DNA from: Acidimicrobiia bacterium
GTDB taxonomy: Bacteria > Actinomycetota > Acidimicrobiia > Spongiisociales > ZC4RG35
Length of the DNA: 64,000 nucleotides
Assembly: GCA_028284765.1 (NCBI GenBank)
Contig: JANQRA010000003.1
Location: forward strand, 80,500 to 144,499
Reading direction: 5' to 3'
The notes under the pieces were generated by a model that did no database searches, was not told the DNA's origin, and worked only from the letters and a program-made list of their open reading frames with translations. The position numbers and the translations under genes are program-made. This document shows positions 50,075 to 60,322 of the stretch, one piece after another (position 1 is the stretch's first letter; every line of letters starts with the position of its first letter).

Positions 50075-51747
50075 CCGTCCCGCCTTGGGATCACGTTGCC
50101 GTTGCAGTCCAGCCCATCGCCTGGCCTGTAATTGGCTTCGATGGTGTCGACGACCACGCGCCCGTCGGGGTAGGTGCGCTGCCGGTCGATCTCGGAACGG
50201 CGACACTCACCACGTCTGTAGATCCGTTGATCTAGTTCGAGGACCTCTATGTGTTCCGTCGAGTACAAGGTGACCGTGATCGAATTGGCGTCGTAGGTCG
50301 GCCAGATCAACACGGGATAGTCAGTGGTGTTGGTCAGCACGAGATCCGGCCCGGGAATCGAGAGTGTCGCTTCGCGCCCATACGGGTATCGGGAGAAATA
50401 CACAGAGTGACTCTGGTACTCGTCGAGTTCAAGCCCTCCGTAGAAGGCGGCATTGAACATGGTTGTGACGAATTGGCTGACACCGCCGCCGACTTCGTCG
50501 GTCATGTATCCGCCCCTGATGGCGCCGGCCGGCAAGTAGCCCTTCTCTCGAGTCCGGGGCCCCACGAACTCGTTGAACGAGATCGTCTCCCCGGGAATCA
50601 GATAGACCCCGGTGAGGGTGTCGGCCATGGTTTGTATGTTGGTGACGCGGTTCTCGCAACACGGATGTCGGGTCGTGAACTCCGCTACCGGCTCAATCAC
50701 GTATGAGCCGTCTGCCCAGGCCACTATCTCCGGGTCGTCGTCCGCTCGAGGCTCGAGTTGGATGACGATGGTTGAGCTGTCCATGTAGTACTCGGCGGCC
50801 TCCGTCACCGAGTCCAGGCTGCAACAGATTGGCGGGGTTTCCCCGGGCTCGATCAGGACCACTGAGCCGTCGAAAACCTCGAGCACGGGATCAGTGAACG
50901 GGCCGAGCGCCTGACTGAGCGTGGTCTCGATTTCGCGCTGGAAACCCTCCGGGTCGATTGTCGCTGTGATCGCGCCATCAGCAATCGTTGTCACCATGTG
51001 ATCTCTGATCTGGCCTGACGTCAGACGGCCCGCCACACCTCCAACTCTCGCCAGAACGCCTTTTCTCGTCCGGTCGTTGAGGGCAGCGGCCATGTCCTCT
51101 GCCTCTTGGTCTGTAACTGTGGGTTTGAGAACAACGTGGTCCGGTTCCACCACCACGTCCCCGTCTGTGATCGGCGCTACGGCCAGGTCGGCGATTGCGT
51201 CCTCGATGTCGAGTGCGTCACCGTCGACTCCCGGCACCACATACATGTAGCTGGTTTCCTCGTTGCTGATGGTCGGCTCCACGGGGAATGACAGCACGAA
51301 CTCGTCGGTTCCGAGCCGCTCCCTGGCCACCTCCTCATCGAACTCGTAGTGATCCGGTATCACCATCTCTTCGAATGGTGTGGTGACCCAGGCAACAAAC
51401 TCGCTCAAGGCATTCTCACCGTGCCGTGCGCCGAGGACTTCGTTCACGGTCTCCGACCAGAGGTAGTCGAATCCGATCTCCTCTGCCGTCATCGTCACCT
51501 GTCTCTCACCGAGGTCCACAGTCACCGTCGTTGCGAGAAACTCTGCTTCCCTGGCGTCGACGGCCGCGACGACCTCGGCCTGATCTACCCCGGACAAGTC
51601 GAGGCCGGCAAACTTCACGTCCGGCGCGACCGACCGACCCTCAGAACCGACGTGGCTGGCCCATGCGGCAGAAGCGACGGTGAGGGGTATGAGGAGGGCG
51701 GGGATCACCCAGAGCCAGCGAGGCGCCCGGGCCCGATGCCTGGCCAT
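50071..51747 (-). CDS. VanW family protein with peptidoglycan-binding-like domain
   Basis: A 558-residue exported protein: a signal-anchor helix at about 10-30, repeated beta-rich PG_binding_4-like segments (about 45-310), then a VanW domain (about 370-500) with NIQTMADTLTGVYLIPGETI, NEFVGPRTREKGYLPAGAI and GGGVSQFVTTMFNAAFYGG. Cys pairs (PPICC, HPCCEN) lie around the domain. It probably acts at the cell wall. ATG 51747 follows a TACCAT hexamer by 8 bases. Confidence 0.88.
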   Translation of the reverse strand: MARHRARAPRWLWVIPALLIPLTVASAAWASHVGSEGRSVAPDVKFAGLDLSGVDQAEVVAAVDAREAEFLATTVTVDLGERQVTMTAEEIGFDYLWSETVNEVLGARHGENALSEFVAWVTTPFEEMVIPDHYEFDEEVARERLGTDEFVLSFPVEPTISNEETSYMYVVPGVDGDALDIEDAIADLAVAPITDGDVVVEPDHVVLKPTVTDQEAEDMAAALNDRTRKGVLARVGGVAGRLTSGQIRDHMVTTIADGAITATIDPEGFQREIETTLSQALGPFTDPVLEVFDGSVVLIEPGETPPICCSLDSVTEAAEYYMDSSTIVIQLEPRADDDPEIVAWADGSYVIEPVAEFTTRHPCCENRVTNIQTMADTLTGVYLIPGETISFNEFVGPRTREKGYLPAGAIRGGYMTDEVGGGVSQFVTTMFNAAFYGGLELDEYQSHSVYFSRYPYGREATLSIPGPDLVLTNTTDYPVLIWPTYDANSITVTLYSTEHIEVLELDQRIYRRGECRRSEIDRQRTYPDGRVVVDTIEANYRPGDGLDCNGNVIPRRDG

Positions 51748-51755
51748 TGCACGAC

Positions 51756-51761
51756 ATGGTA
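51756..51761 (-). promoter_or_regulatory. -10 hexamer of vanW-like gene
   Basis: TACCAT on the minus strand, 8 bases before ATG 51747. Confidence 0.4.
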
Positions 51762-51826
51762 TTTCGACGGATTACGAATGCCGATCAATCTGGAAGATTG
51801 TCGGTCCGGTGTCTGTTGGGAGAGGC

Positions 51827-52510
51827 GTGAACTTGCGACAGGCAGAGCAGCAACACCTCGATTGGCTGGCACGCTCCTTCGGCAGATCCGACTATGCCCC
51901 GCTGGGCAAGGCCGACATCGAGTTGATCCGCAACGTCGGTGAGATCATCACCAAGTATCCGGGGACCCATCTCTTCAAAGAAGGCGATGACGCCGCCGCT
52001 GCCTACCTCGTCGAAAGGGGAGAGGTCGAGGTTTATCGAGGGTCCGGCAATGGCCGCCGAGTCGTGGCGAGGGTCGGGCCGGGTTCGGTCCTCGGCGACA
52101 TAGCGATGTTCGGTGACACGCCATACATCTCCTCGGCCAAAGCGGTTGGGTCGGTCAGTGCCTTCAGGTTCGAGAGAACAAGGTTGCTCCCAGAACTCGC
52201 GCGGCATCCTGCCGTATGCCTTCGTTGGCTGGTCGCCGGGCTTCGCCAGTTGGAGTCGACACAGCGCCGTGTGATCCGGCTCATGCACAAGACCGTCTTT
52301 GGCCAGGTCGCTGATCTCCTGGTTGAGGAAGGGGAGCGGAAGAGCGAGATCAATCTCTCCCAGTCGACGATTGCGGCGTTGCTCGGGGTGAGCCGACAGT
52401 CGGTCAACGAGGCGTTGGGACGACTGCGGAATCAGGGCGTCATCTCCACCGGTTACCGAAGCATCCGGATCCATGACATGGAGAAGTTGAGGGCTATTGC
52501 CGCCTCTTAG
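51827..52510 (+). CDS. Crp/Fnr-type transcriptional regulator
   Basis: A 227-residue regulator. A cyclic-nucleotide-binding-type beta-roll (about 30-125: LFKEGDDAAAAYLVERGEVEV, PGSVLGDIAMFG) is joined to a winged helix (INLSQSTIAALLGVSRQSVNEALGRL). The phosphate-binding cassette lacks a clear RxAT-type signature, so the ligand is uncertain. The GTG start is preceded by a purine-rich GGGAGAGG. The frame upstream to 51680 has no homology and overlaps the divergent vanW-like gene. It lies just upstream of rpoB. Confidence 0.88.
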   Translation: MNLRQAEQQHLDWLARSFGRSDYAPLGKADIELIRNVGEIITKYPGTHLFKEGDDAAAAYLVERGEVEVYRGSGNGRRVVARVGPGSVLGDIAMFGDTPYISSAKAVGSVSAFRFERTRLLPELARHPAVCLRWLVAGLRQLESTQRRVIRLMHKTVFGQVADLLVEEGERKSEINLSQSTIAALLGVSRQSVNEALGRLRNQGVISTGYRSIRIHDMEKLRAIAAS

Positions 52511-52533
52511 CTCTAGCGAGCGCGGCAGCAGTC

Positions 52534-52554
52534 GGCCGACCGGGGTCGTCGGCC
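52534..52554 (+). terminator. Hairpin after the Crp-type gene
   Basis: GGCCGAC (52534-52540) pairs with GTCGGCC (52548-52554) over a 7-base loop. There is no T-run, so termination is uncertain. Confidence 0.3.
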
Positions 52555-52592
52555 TTGACACGCGGCGGTAGCTGCTGGCCGACCGGCGTCTG

Positions 52593-52689
52593 TTTGAGTG
52601 ACGATCTCCACCGACAATGGCGGACTGATCGGTGAATCCCCCAACCAGGATCGGCCTTCGATCGAGGAGGCAATCACTCAAAGTCCGCC
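52593..52689. repeat. Interleaved inverted repeats (pseudoknot-like topology)
   Basis: TTTGAGTGA (52593-52601) is complementary to TCACTCAAA (52674-52682). GGCGGACT (52619-52626) is complementary to AGTCCGCC (52682-52689). The order A, B, A', B' cannot form nested stems, so an RNA would fold as a pseudoknot or switch between two stems. It lies upstream of the rpoB promoter. Confidence 0.4.
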
Positions 52690-52709
52690 AGCCATCAAAT
52701 TCCAAAACC

Positions 52710-52739
52710 TTGACGGGTTCGCGAAGTGTGCGATAGAGT
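52710..52739 (+). promoter_or_regulatory. rpoB promoter
   Basis: TTGACG (52710-52715), 18-base spacer, TAGAGT (52734-52739). The predicted leader is about 150 bases, unlike most genes here. Confidence 0.55.
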
Positions 52740-52819
52740 GTCCAACGAGCCATGGGCTCCGAACGGCCACTGTCGGCACCACCGACGGGGGCTGTTCAAC
52801 AACAGAAATTTCCACTTGG

Positions 52820-52855
52820 GGACATGCTGCCGCGTGTGTTAGCATGTCCTTTCTT
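52820..52855 (+). terminator. Possible attenuator in the rpoB leader
   Basis: A perfect 9-bp stem GGACATGCT/AGCATGTCC (52820-52828 with 52841-52849) followed by TTTCTT. It lies between the promoter and rpoB, so it could terminate early and regulate rpoBC. Confidence 0.45.
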
Positions 52856-52883
52856 GCGTTATCCCCTTATTAACCACCACCTC

Positions 52884-52890
52884 AAGGAGG
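52884..52890 (+). promoter_or_regulatory. Ribosome binding site of rpoB
   Basis: AAGGAGG, 6 bases before the TTG at 52897. It fixes the start on the TTG. Confidence 0.85.
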
Positions 52891-52896
52891 CACCCC

Positions 52897-55800
52897 TTGG
52901 TTTCGCGCGTGGCTGAGCGATTCTCCTTCGGGAAGATCCCCGAAGTACTACCGCTACCCAATCTGCTGGCTGTCCAGCATGAGTCCTTTCAATGGTTCCT
53001 CGATGAAGGTCTTCGTGAGATCTTCGAAGAGATAAGCCCGATCGAGGACTTCACCGGCTCTCTCGCCCTCGAGCTCACGGATCACCGTTTTGGTGATCCT
53101 CTTATGACTCTCGAAGAGGCTCAGGAGCGGGACACCAACTATGCCCGTCCTCTGTTCGTCACCGCCCGGTTCATGAACCGCGGCACCGGTGAGATCAAAG
53201 AGCAGCAGGTCTTCCTCGGCGACTTCCCGATCATGACCGAGAAGGGCGTTTTCGTCATCAACGGCACTGAGCGTGTGATTGTCTCCCAGCTCGTTCGTTC
53301 GCCCGGCATCTACTACGACGTCGCCAAAGACAAGACGTCGGACAAGATGATCTACTCCGGCAAGATCATTCCTGGTCGTGGAGCCTGGCTCGAGTTCGAC
53401 ACCGACAAGAAGGACACCATCGGTGTTCGTGTCGACCGTAAGCGTCGTCAATACATCACCTCGTTCCTCAAGGCCCTCGGCATTGCCGAGACCGACGAGG
53501 AGATTCTCGAGATGTTCAATGGCGCAGAGTCGATCAAGAACACCATCGAAAAGGACACGGTTGCTGACAAGGAAGAGGCGCTGCTCGATCTCTACCGCAA
53601 GCTTCGTCCGGGTGAGCCGACCACCGTTGAGTCGGCACGGGGTCTGATTCAGACTCTCTTCCGCAACAACAAGCGTTACGACCTCACAAGGGTCGGTCGT
53701 TACAAGATCGCCCAGAAGTTCGGCGAAGACGCACCCAAGGACTACCGCGCCGAGGGTCTTCAGATGCTGCGGGACGAAGACATCGTCGACGCCATCAAGT
53801 ACTTGGTTGCGCTCCATGCCGGTGAGCAGACGATCACAACTCACGTTGGCAACGAGGTGAGCATCTCGACTGATGACATCGACCACTTCGGAAACCGTCG
53901 TATCCGCACGGTTGGAGAGCTGGTCCAGAACCAGGTTCGGGTCGGTCTGACTCGTCTCGAACGCGTCGTCCGAGAGAGGATGACCACTCAAGACCCTGAT
54001 GCGATCACACCTCAGTCGTTGATCAACATCCGTCCGGTCACCGCCGCGATCAAAGAGTTCTTCGGGACTTCACAACTGAGCCAGTTCATGGACCAGCCGA
54101 ACCCACTTGCTGGGCTCACCCACCGTCGCCGGCTTTCGGCGCTCGGTCCGGGTGGTCTGTCTCGTGAGCGTGCCGGGTTCGAAGTCCGTGACGTCCACCC
54201 GTCTCACTACGGACGTATGTGCCCGATCGAGACGCCTGAGGGCCCGAACATCGGTCTTATCGGATCGTTGGCTTCTTACGCAAGGGTCAATGACTTCGGT
54301 TTCATCGAGACCCCATACCGCCGAGTCGAAAAGGGTGTCGTGACCGCCAAGGTCGACTACCTGACCGCGACCGAGGAAGAGCGTTTCGTCATCGCCCAGG
54401 CGAATGCCCCGCTCAAGGACAACGGTGCCTTTGCCAATAACAGGGTGCTCGTCCGTCGTGCCGGTGGCGAAGTCGAGTATGTCGAGGGCAAGTCCGTCGA
54501 CTACATGGACGTGTCGCCGAAGCAGATCGTCTCCGTTTCGACTTCATTGATTCCGTTCCTCGAGCACGACGATGCAAACCGCGCCCTCATGGGCTCCAAC
54601 ATGCAGCGTCAGGCCGTTCCGCTTCTGACTGCCGAGTCGCCGCTGGTCGGCACCGGTGTCGAAGGACGCGCCGCCAAAGACTCTGGAGACATGATCGTCT
54701 CCACTGTGGCTGGTGAGGTCGTCGAAGTGACCGGCGAGCAGATCGTGGTCAAGGAGAAGGGTGCCAACAAGAAGCACACCTTCCCCCTCGACAAGTTCAA
54801 GCGCTCAAATCAGGGCACGTCGATGAACCAGAAGCCCATCGTCTCCGAAGGCGACAAGGTGAAGGTCGGTGACGTACTCGCCGACGGTCCGTCCACCGAG
54901 GCCGGTGAGCTGGCCCTCGGCCGGAACCTTCTGGTCGCCTTCATGCCGTGGCAAGGCCACAACTACGAGGACGCCATCATCATCAGTCAGCGTCTCGTCA
55001 AAGACGACGTGCTCACCTCGATTCACATCGAGGAGCACGAGCTCGACGCCCGTGACACCAAGCTCGGTGCCGAGGAGATCACCCGTGACATCCCGAATGT
55101 CCCGGAGGAAGTCCTGGCCAACCTCGACGACGAGGGGATCATCCGTGTCGGCGCCGAAGTAGGCCCTGGCGACTACCTCGTCGGAAAGGTCACTCCCAAG
55201 GGAGAGACTGAGCTGACCCCGGAAGAGCGTTTGCTTCGAGCCATCTTCGGTGAGAAGGCACGTGAGGTCCGTGACACATCACTCAAGGTGCCGCACGGCG
55301 AGACCGGCAAGGTCATCGACGTCAAGGTCTTCAAGCGTGAGGACGGCTTCGATCTCAGCCCCGGTGTCAATGAGCTGGTCCGCATCTATGTGGCCACACA
55401 ACGCAAGATCACAGAAGGTGACAAGCTCGCCGGACGTCACGGCAACAAAGGTGTCATCTCCAAGGTCCTCCCTGAAGAGGAGATGCCGTTCCTGGCCGAT
55501 GGAACGCCTGTCGACATCATTCTGTCGCCGCTCGGTGTTCCCTCTCGGATGAACCTCGGTCAGGTGTTGGAGACCCATCTCGGATGGGCCGCCGCTCAGG
55601 GTTGGGAGCCGTTCAAGGGCGACTCGCCCGCAGCGGTTGGAACCAAGCCCTGGACCAAGACGGCAACCCCTGTCTTCGACGGTGCCCGTGAGGACGAGAT
55701 CATGCAAGTGATCAACAGCGCTCATCCCAACCGGGACGGCGACCGTCTGGTGCAGGACGATGGCAAAGCCATCCTCTACGACGGACGCTCCGGTGAACCC

Positions 55801-56268
55801 TTCGATACCGCTGTCACCGTTGGCTACATCTACATGCTGAAGCTGGTCCACCTCGTGGACGAGAAGATTCACGCCCGGTCAACCGGCCCCTACTCGATGA
55901 TCACCCAGCAGCCGCTTGGCGGTAAGGCCCAATTCGGTGGCCAGCGCTTCGGTGAGATGGAGGTCTGGGCACTGGAGGCGTACGGCGCTGCCTACGCACT
56001 TCAGGAGCTGTTGACCATCAAGTCGGACGACGTCCAAGGCCGGGTCAAGGTCTACGAGGCGATCGTCAAGGGCGACAACATCCCCGAGCCAGGTATTCCG
56101 GAGTCATTCCGGGTGCTGGTTAAGGAGATGCAGTCTCTCGGCCTCAATGTCGAGATGTTGTCAGCCGGTGAGGAAGTCGAGCTCAAAGAGCTCGAGGAGG
56201 AGACCTATCGATCGGTCGAATCCCTCGGTATCGACCTCAGCCGGCCCGAGCGCCCTGACTCGGAATAA
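52897..56268 (+). CDS. rpoB: DNA-directed RNA polymerase subunit beta
   Basis: A 1123-residue RNA polymerase subunit, complete, with the rifampicin-region core [20 protein letters not shown] followed by LSALGPGG. Relative to E. coli numbering it has Pro at 518 and Ala at 522, while D516, H526 and S531 are conserved. [34 protein letters not shown] and [20 protein letters not shown] are intact. Start TTG is set by AAGGAGG. rplJ/rplL do not precede it; a Crp-type gene and a long leader do. Confidence 0.98.
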   Translation: MVSRVAERFSFGKIPEVLPLPNLLAVQHESFQWFLDEGLREIFEEISPIEDFTGSLALELTDHRFGDPLMTLEEAQERDTNYARPLFVTARFMNRGTGEIKEQQVFLGDFPIMTEKGVFVINGTERVIVSQLVRSPGIYYDVAKDKTSDKMIYSGKIIPGRGAWLEFDTDKKDTIGVRVDRKRRQYITSFLKALGIAETDEEILEMFNGAESIKNTIEKDTVADKEEALLDLYRKLRPGEPTTVESARGLIQTLFRNNKRYDLTRVGRYKIAQKFGEDAPKDYRAEGLQMLRDEDIVDAIKYLVALHAGEQTITTHVGNEVSISTDDIDHFGNRRIRTVGELVQNQVRVGLTRLERVVRERMTTQDPDAITPQSLINIRPVTAAIKEFFGTSQLSQFMDQPNPLAGLTHRRRLSALGPGGLSRERAGFEVRDVHPSHYGRMCPIETPEGPNIGLIGSLASYARVNDFGFIETPYRRVEKGVVTAKVDYLTATEEERFVIAQANAPLKDNGAFANNRVLVRRAGGEVEYVEGKSVDYMDVSPKQIVSVSTSLIPFLEHDDANRALMGSNMQRQAVPLLTAESPLVGTGVEGRAAKDSGDMIVSTVAGEVVEVTGEQIVVKEKGANKKHTFPLDKFKRSNQGTSMNQKPIVSEGDKVKVGDVLADGPSTEAGELALGRNLLVAFMPWQGHNYEDAIIISQRLVKDDVLTSIHIEEHELDARDTKLGAEEITRDIPNVPEEVLANLDDEGIIRVGAEVGPGDYLVGKVTPKGETELTPEERLLRAIFGEKAREVRDTSLKVPHGETGKVIDVKVFKREDGFDLSPGVNELVRIYVATQRKITEGDKLAGRHGNKGVISKVLPEEEMPFLADGTPVDIILSPLGVPSRMNLGQVLETHLGWAAAQGWEPFKGDSPAAVGTKPWTKTATPVFDGAREDEIMQVINSAHPNRDGDRLVQDDGKAILYDGRSGEPFDTAVTVGYIYMLKLVHLVDEKIHARSTGPYSMITQQPLGGKAQFGGQRFGEMEVWALEAYGAAYALQELLTIKSDDVQGRVKVYEAIVKGDNIPEPGIPESFRVLVKEMQSLGLNVEMLSAGEEVELKELEEETYRSVESLGIDLSRPERPDSE

Positions 56269-56314
56269 CGAATTGTTGAAATCACTGACCGCCCTACAAA
56301 CGAGGTAATTCACT

Positions 56315-59300
56315 TTGGCGCAGCAAATCTTTGACGAGCTACGAATCGGCCTCGCCTCCAACGACCAGGTCCGCGCCTGGTCTTACGGAGAGGTGAAGAA
56401 GCCGGAGACAATCAACTACAGAACCCTTCGCCCTGAGAAAGAGGGTCTCTTCGACGAGCGCATCTTCGGTCCCCAGCGGGACTGGGAGTGCTACTGCGGT
56501 AAGTACAAGAGGATCCGTTACAAGGGGATCATCTGTGAGCGTTGTGGCGTAGAAGTCACCCGCTCCAAGGTCCGTCGTGAGCGCATGGGCCACATCGAGC
56601 TGGCCGCTCCCGTAACCCACATCTGGTTCTTCAAGGGTGTGCCAAGCCGTCTCGGCTACCTCCTTGACATGTCGCCGAAGGAGCTGGAGAAGGTCATCTA
56701 CTTCGCCAGCTACATCGTCACATCCGTCAACGACGAGACCCGACAGAAGGATCTTCCGGAGCTCGAAGCTGCAATGGGCGACGAGATCGAAGTCGTCAAG
56801 AACGAGTTCAGCGAGTGGAACGAAGTCCGTCTCGAGGCTCTTGAAGACGAGCTCGAGCGCATGGAAGAGGGCGGAGCCAAGACTCAGGAGATCAACGCCC
56901 GCCGCAAAGAGGTCGAGAAGGAGATCAAGGAACGCTCCGAGCGCACTGATCGTGAGATCGAGCTCATCGAAGAGGCCTTCTCCACCTTCCGCACCATGGG
57001 CCCCAAGCAGCTCATCGAGTCCGAGCAGCTGTGGCGTGAGATCTACTTCCGCTACGCCGACTACTTCGAAGGCGGTATGGGCGCCGAGGCAGTCAAGACT
57101 CTCTTGATGAGTCTCGACCTCGATGCCGAGATGGAGCGATTGGACGAAAACCTCAACGGCACTTCACAGCAGCGTCGTCAGCGTGCGACGCAGCGGATGA
57201 AGGTCGTCAAGCCGTTCTGGGAGGGTCAGAACCGTCCCGAGGACATGATTCTCGAGACCGTTCCGGTGATTCCGCCAGACCTGCGCCCGATGGTTCAGCT
57301 CGACGGTGGCCGGTTCGCCACTTCCGACCTCAATGACCTGTATCGCAGAGTCATCAACCGCAATAACCGTCTCAAGAGACTTTTGGACCTCGGTGCTCCC
57401 GAGATCATCGTCAACAACGAGAAGCGGATGCTTCAGGAGGCCGTTGACGCCTTGTTCGACAACGGGCGTCGTGGTCGTGCGGTGACAGGACCGGGTAACC
57501 GTGCCCTCAAGTCACTGTCCGACATGCTCAAGGGTAAGCAAGGCCGTTTCCGTCAGAACCTCCTTGGTAAGCGCGTCGACTACTCGGGTCGTTCGGTGAT
57601 CGTGGTGGGCCCGCAGTTGAAACTCCATCAGTGCGGTCTGCCCAAGATCATGGCTCTGGAGCTGTTCAAGCCGTTTGTCATGAAGCGTCTCGTCGACCTC
57701 GAGTTGGCGCAGAACATCAAGGCTGCCAAGCGAATGGTGGAGCGTCAGCGTCCCCAGGTTTGGGACGTGCTCAGCGATGTCATTCAGGAGCACCCGGTGC
57801 TTCTCAACCGTGCGCCGACTCTTCACCGTCTGGGTATCCAGGCGTTCGAGCCGGTGCTCGTAGAGGGCAAGGCAATTCAGATTCACCCACTCGTTTGCGA
57901 GGCGTTCAACGCTGACTTCGACGGTGACCAGATGGCCGTCCATCTTCCGCTCTCAGCCGAGGCCCAGGCTGAGGCAAGAGTGTTGATGCTGTCGAGCAAC
58001 AACGTGCTTTCGCCGGCATCCGGTCGACCCATCGTCACCCCGGGTCAGGACATGGTCATCGGCATCTTCTATCTCTCCGAGTTCGTCGAAGACGGAGTGG
58101 GGGCAGGTCGGATCTTTGCCGATATCGACGAAGCGCTTATGGCTCACGAGATCGGAGAGCTTTCACTGCATTCTCCGATCAAGTTGCGTCTTGGATCGCT
58201 GGCTGGTGACCCCGATGTTCACAAGAACCTCAAGCAGACGCTGAAGAACTTGATCGATGAGGAGCCGGCTGACCCCGCTGGTCTGACGGAGACGACCCTG
58301 GGTCGTGCGCTGCTGAACACGGTGTTCCCCGACGACTTCCCCTTCATCAACTCCAAGGTGATCAAGAGCGATATCAAGCTCCTGATCGAGACGATCATCG
58401 AGCATTACCCCCGCTCGTCCGTCGCCCAGACCTTGGACGGGATCAAGGATCTCGGATTCACGTTCGGCACCAAGGCGGGTCTCACCATCGGTCTCGACGA
58501 TGTGAGGACACCCGACAACAAGGCCGACATCCTGTCTGAGTACGAGGATCGGGCCGACAAGGTTCAGAACCTCTTTGCCAAGGGTGTCGTCACCGACGAC
58601 GAGCGTCGTCAGGAGCTGATCGAGATTTGGACCGAGGCCACTGAGAAGGTGACCGACGCCATGAAGGCCGGTCTGAAGACCGAGCAGTTCAACTCCCTCG
58701 ACATGATGGTTGGCTCAGGGGCCAGAGGAAACATGATGCAGCTGAGACAGATCGCCGGTATGCGTGGTCTGGTCGCCAACCCGAAGGGTGACATCATTCC
58801 TCGCCCGATTATCTCCAACTTCCGTGAGGGATTGTCGGTCCTCGAGTACTTCATCTCGACCCACGGTGCGAGAAAGGGTCTTGCTGATACTGCCCTCCGT
58901 ACTGCCGACTCGGGCTATCTGACACGTCGCCTGGTGGACGTCTCCCAGGAGATGATCATCACCGAAGAGGACTGTGTCACTGATCGTGGGATCGTCATCA
59001 AGGTCATCGACGACCGTGGCAACAAGATCAGGAACCTTCGTTCCCGTATCTACGGCCGTGCCCTGGCAGACGATCTCAAGGAAGGTCGCAGCCTTGTGGC
59101 CACCGAGGACGATGACAAGCTCCGTGCGGGCACGATCATCGGAACCAAGGAACTCCACGCCATTGAAGGTGCCGACGTCGAGACGGTCCGCGTGAAGTCG
59201 CCCTTGACCTGTGACACCCGTGGTGGTGTCTGTCAATGTTGCTACGGCCTGTCGCTCGCAACCGGACGCATGGTCGAGCCCGCTGAGGCGGTCGGAATCA

Positions 59301-60232
59301 TGGCTGCCCAGTCAATCGGTGAGCCCGGAACCCAGCTGACGATGCGTACCTTCCACACCGGTGGTGTGGCGGGTGAGGACATCACGCACGGTCTACCTCG
59401 TGTGGTCGAGCTGTTCGAAGCCAGAACACCGAAGGGCAAGGCTGTCTTGTCCGAGCTCGGCGGCACGGCTCGAGTCTTCGACGACGAGGAAGGTCGGCGA
59501 ATCGTCGTCACCAAGGGTGATGACGAGGCGATCTACCCGATCTCACGTTTCGCCAAGTTGCGTATCGCGGATGGCGACGAGGTCGACGCGGGAAGCCAGC
59601 TGACCGAAGGACCCCTTGATCCGAAAGAGGTTCTCGAGATCAGAGGTGTCCGTGCGACCCAGCAGTACCTGGTTGACCAGGTGCAGGAGGTCTACCGATC
59701 GCAGGGTGTCGAGATCCACGACAAGCACATCGAGATGATCGTTCGTCAGATGCTGCGCAGAGTCCGCATCGTTGCCCCCAACGACTCCGACTTCCTGCCA
59801 GCAGCTCTGATTGATGATCAGACCTTCCGGGACACCAACCGGGAGCTGGTCCAGGACGGCAAGAAGCCGGCCGAGGGCCGACCCGAGCTCATGGGTATCA
59901 CCAAGGCTTCGTTGGCCACGGACTCATGGCTGTCAGCTGCCTCGTTCCAGGAGACCACACGTGTCCTGACCGATGCTGCCATCCAGAGTCGCTCTGACTT
60001 CATGCGAGGTCTCAAGGAGAACGTGATCATCGGCAAGCTGATCCCTGCTGGAACGGGCGCCGATCAGTATCAAATGCTCCAGCCTTCACTTCCAGGTGCG
60101 ACGACTGTTGCCAGTCTTGGCATCTTGGGAGAGGGTGGCGGTGCTCCGACAGAGGACGAGGGTCTCCCAGAGGATCCGGCCGAGTGGCTCGCTTCTTTGG
60201 GTGGCAACGAGAACACCTCCGAAGAGGAATAA
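56315..60232 (+). CDS. rpoC: DNA-directed RNA polymerase subunit beta'
   Basis: A 1305-residue catalytic subunit. The N-terminal zinc site is [19 protein letters not shown], the catalytic Mg site is [14 protein letters not shown], the bridge-helix region contains [17 protein letters not shown], and a second zinc site is [14 protein letters not shown] coiled-coil segment is visible around residues 160-220. The TTG start has a modest GAGG 9 bases upstream. The acidic C-terminus ends EENTSEEE-like. A palindromic element follows. Confidence 0.98.
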   Translation: MAQQIFDELRIGLASNDQVRAWSYGEVKKPETINYRTLRPEKEGLFDERIFGPQRDWECYCGKYKRIRYKGIICERCGVEVTRSKVRRERMGHIELAAPVTHIWFFKGVPSRLGYLLDMSPKELEKVIYFASYIVTSVNDETRQKDLPELEAAMGDEIEVVKNEFSEWNEVRLEALEDELERMEEGGAKTQEINARRKEVEKEIKERSERTDREIELIEEAFSTFRTMGPKQLIESEQLWREIYFRYADYFEGGMGAEAVKTLLMSLDLDAEMERLDENLNGTSQQRRQRATQRMKVVKPFWEGQNRPEDMILETVPVIPPDLRPMVQLDGGRFATSDLNDLYRRVINRNNRLKRLLDLGAPEIIVNNEKRMLQEAVDALFDNGRRGRAVTGPGNRALKSLSDMLKGKQGRFRQNLLGKRVDYSGRSVIVVGPQLKLHQCGLPKIMALELFKPFVMKRLVDLELAQNIKAAKRMVERQRPQVWDVLSDVIQEHPVLLNRAPTLHRLGIQAFEPVLVEGKAIQIHPLVCEAFNADFDGDQMAVHLPLSAEAQAEARVLMLSSNNVLSPASGRPIVTPGQDMVIGIFYLSEFVEDGVGAGRIFADIDEALMAHEIGELSLHSPIKLRLGSLAGDPDVHKNLKQTLKNLIDEEPADPAGLTETTLGRALLNTVFPDDFPFINSKVIKSDIKLLIETIIEHYPRSSVAQTLDGIKDLGFTFGTKAGLTIGLDDVRTPDNKADILSEYEDRADKVQNLFAKGVVTDDERRQELIEIWTEATEKVTDAMKAGLKTEQFNSLDMMVGSGARGNMMQLRQIAGMRGLVANPKGDIIPRPIISNFREGLSVLEYFISTHGARKGLADTALRTADSGYLTRRLVDVSQEMIITEEDCVTDRGIVIKVIDDRGNKIRNLRSRIYGRALADDLKEGRSLVATEDDDKLRAGTIIGTKELHAIEGADVETVRVKSPLTCDTRGGVCQCCYGLSLATGRMVEPAEAVGIMAAQSIGEPGTQLTMRTFHTGGVAGEDITHGLPRVVELFEARTPKGKAVLSELGGTARVFDDEEGRRIVVTKGDDEAIYPISRFAKLRIADGDEVDAGSQLTEGPLDPKEVLEIRGVRATQQYLVDQVQEVYRSQGVEIHDKHIEMIVRQMLRRVRIVAPNDSDFLPAALIDDQTFRDTNRELVQDGKKPAEGRPELMGITKASLATDSWLSAASFQETTRVLTDAAIQSRSDFMRGLKENVIIGKLIPAGTGADQYQMLQPSLPGATTVASLGILGEGGGAPTEDEGLPEDPAEWLASLGGNENTSEEE

Positions 60233-60250
60233 CCCCCAACTCACTATTAG

Positions 60251-60301
60251 CGAACCCAGGGTTCCTACCTTCGCATAGCGAAGTCAGGAACCCTGGGTTC
60301 G
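60251..60301. repeat. Dispersed palindromic element, copy 2 (full length)
   Basis: A 16-bp perfect outer stem (60251-60266 with 60286-60301), a 2x2 internal mismatch, then CTTCGC/GCGAAG (60269-60274 with 60278-60283) with loop ATA. The left half is nearly identical to 19663-19696 after the cox operon. It follows rpoC, so it may serve as a terminator or as an insertion-type repeat. Confidence 0.7.
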
Positions 60302-60322
60302 TCGTTTAGGCTTCGTCGGCCC

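Larger units (their letters stand above)
52511..52896 (+). other. Long intergenic region upstream of rpoB
   Basis: 386 bases without a convincing gene. In order it holds a 7-bp hairpin (52534-52540/52548-52554), an imperfect 27-base direct repeat sharing GGCCGACCGG (52534-52543 and 52578-52587), a pair of interleaved inverted repeats (52593-52689), a promoter, a second hairpin followed by T-rich sequence, and a strong ribosome binding site. A 91-codon frame over 52598-52873 crosses the promoter and is unlikely to be real. Confidence 0.6.

Noticed and set aside
52619..52690. tRNA-like acceptor stem (8 bp, as in tRNA-Sec)
   Set aside because: No T-loop consensus, no D-arm guanosines and no UCA anticodon in the right place on either strand.
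51785..52753. 322-codon minus-strand frame
   Set aside because: It is antisense to the Crp-type regulator, whose domains are clear.
52598..52873. 91-codon frame upstream of rpoB
   Set aside because: It crosses a good promoter and a hairpin and shows no protein-like conservation pattern.
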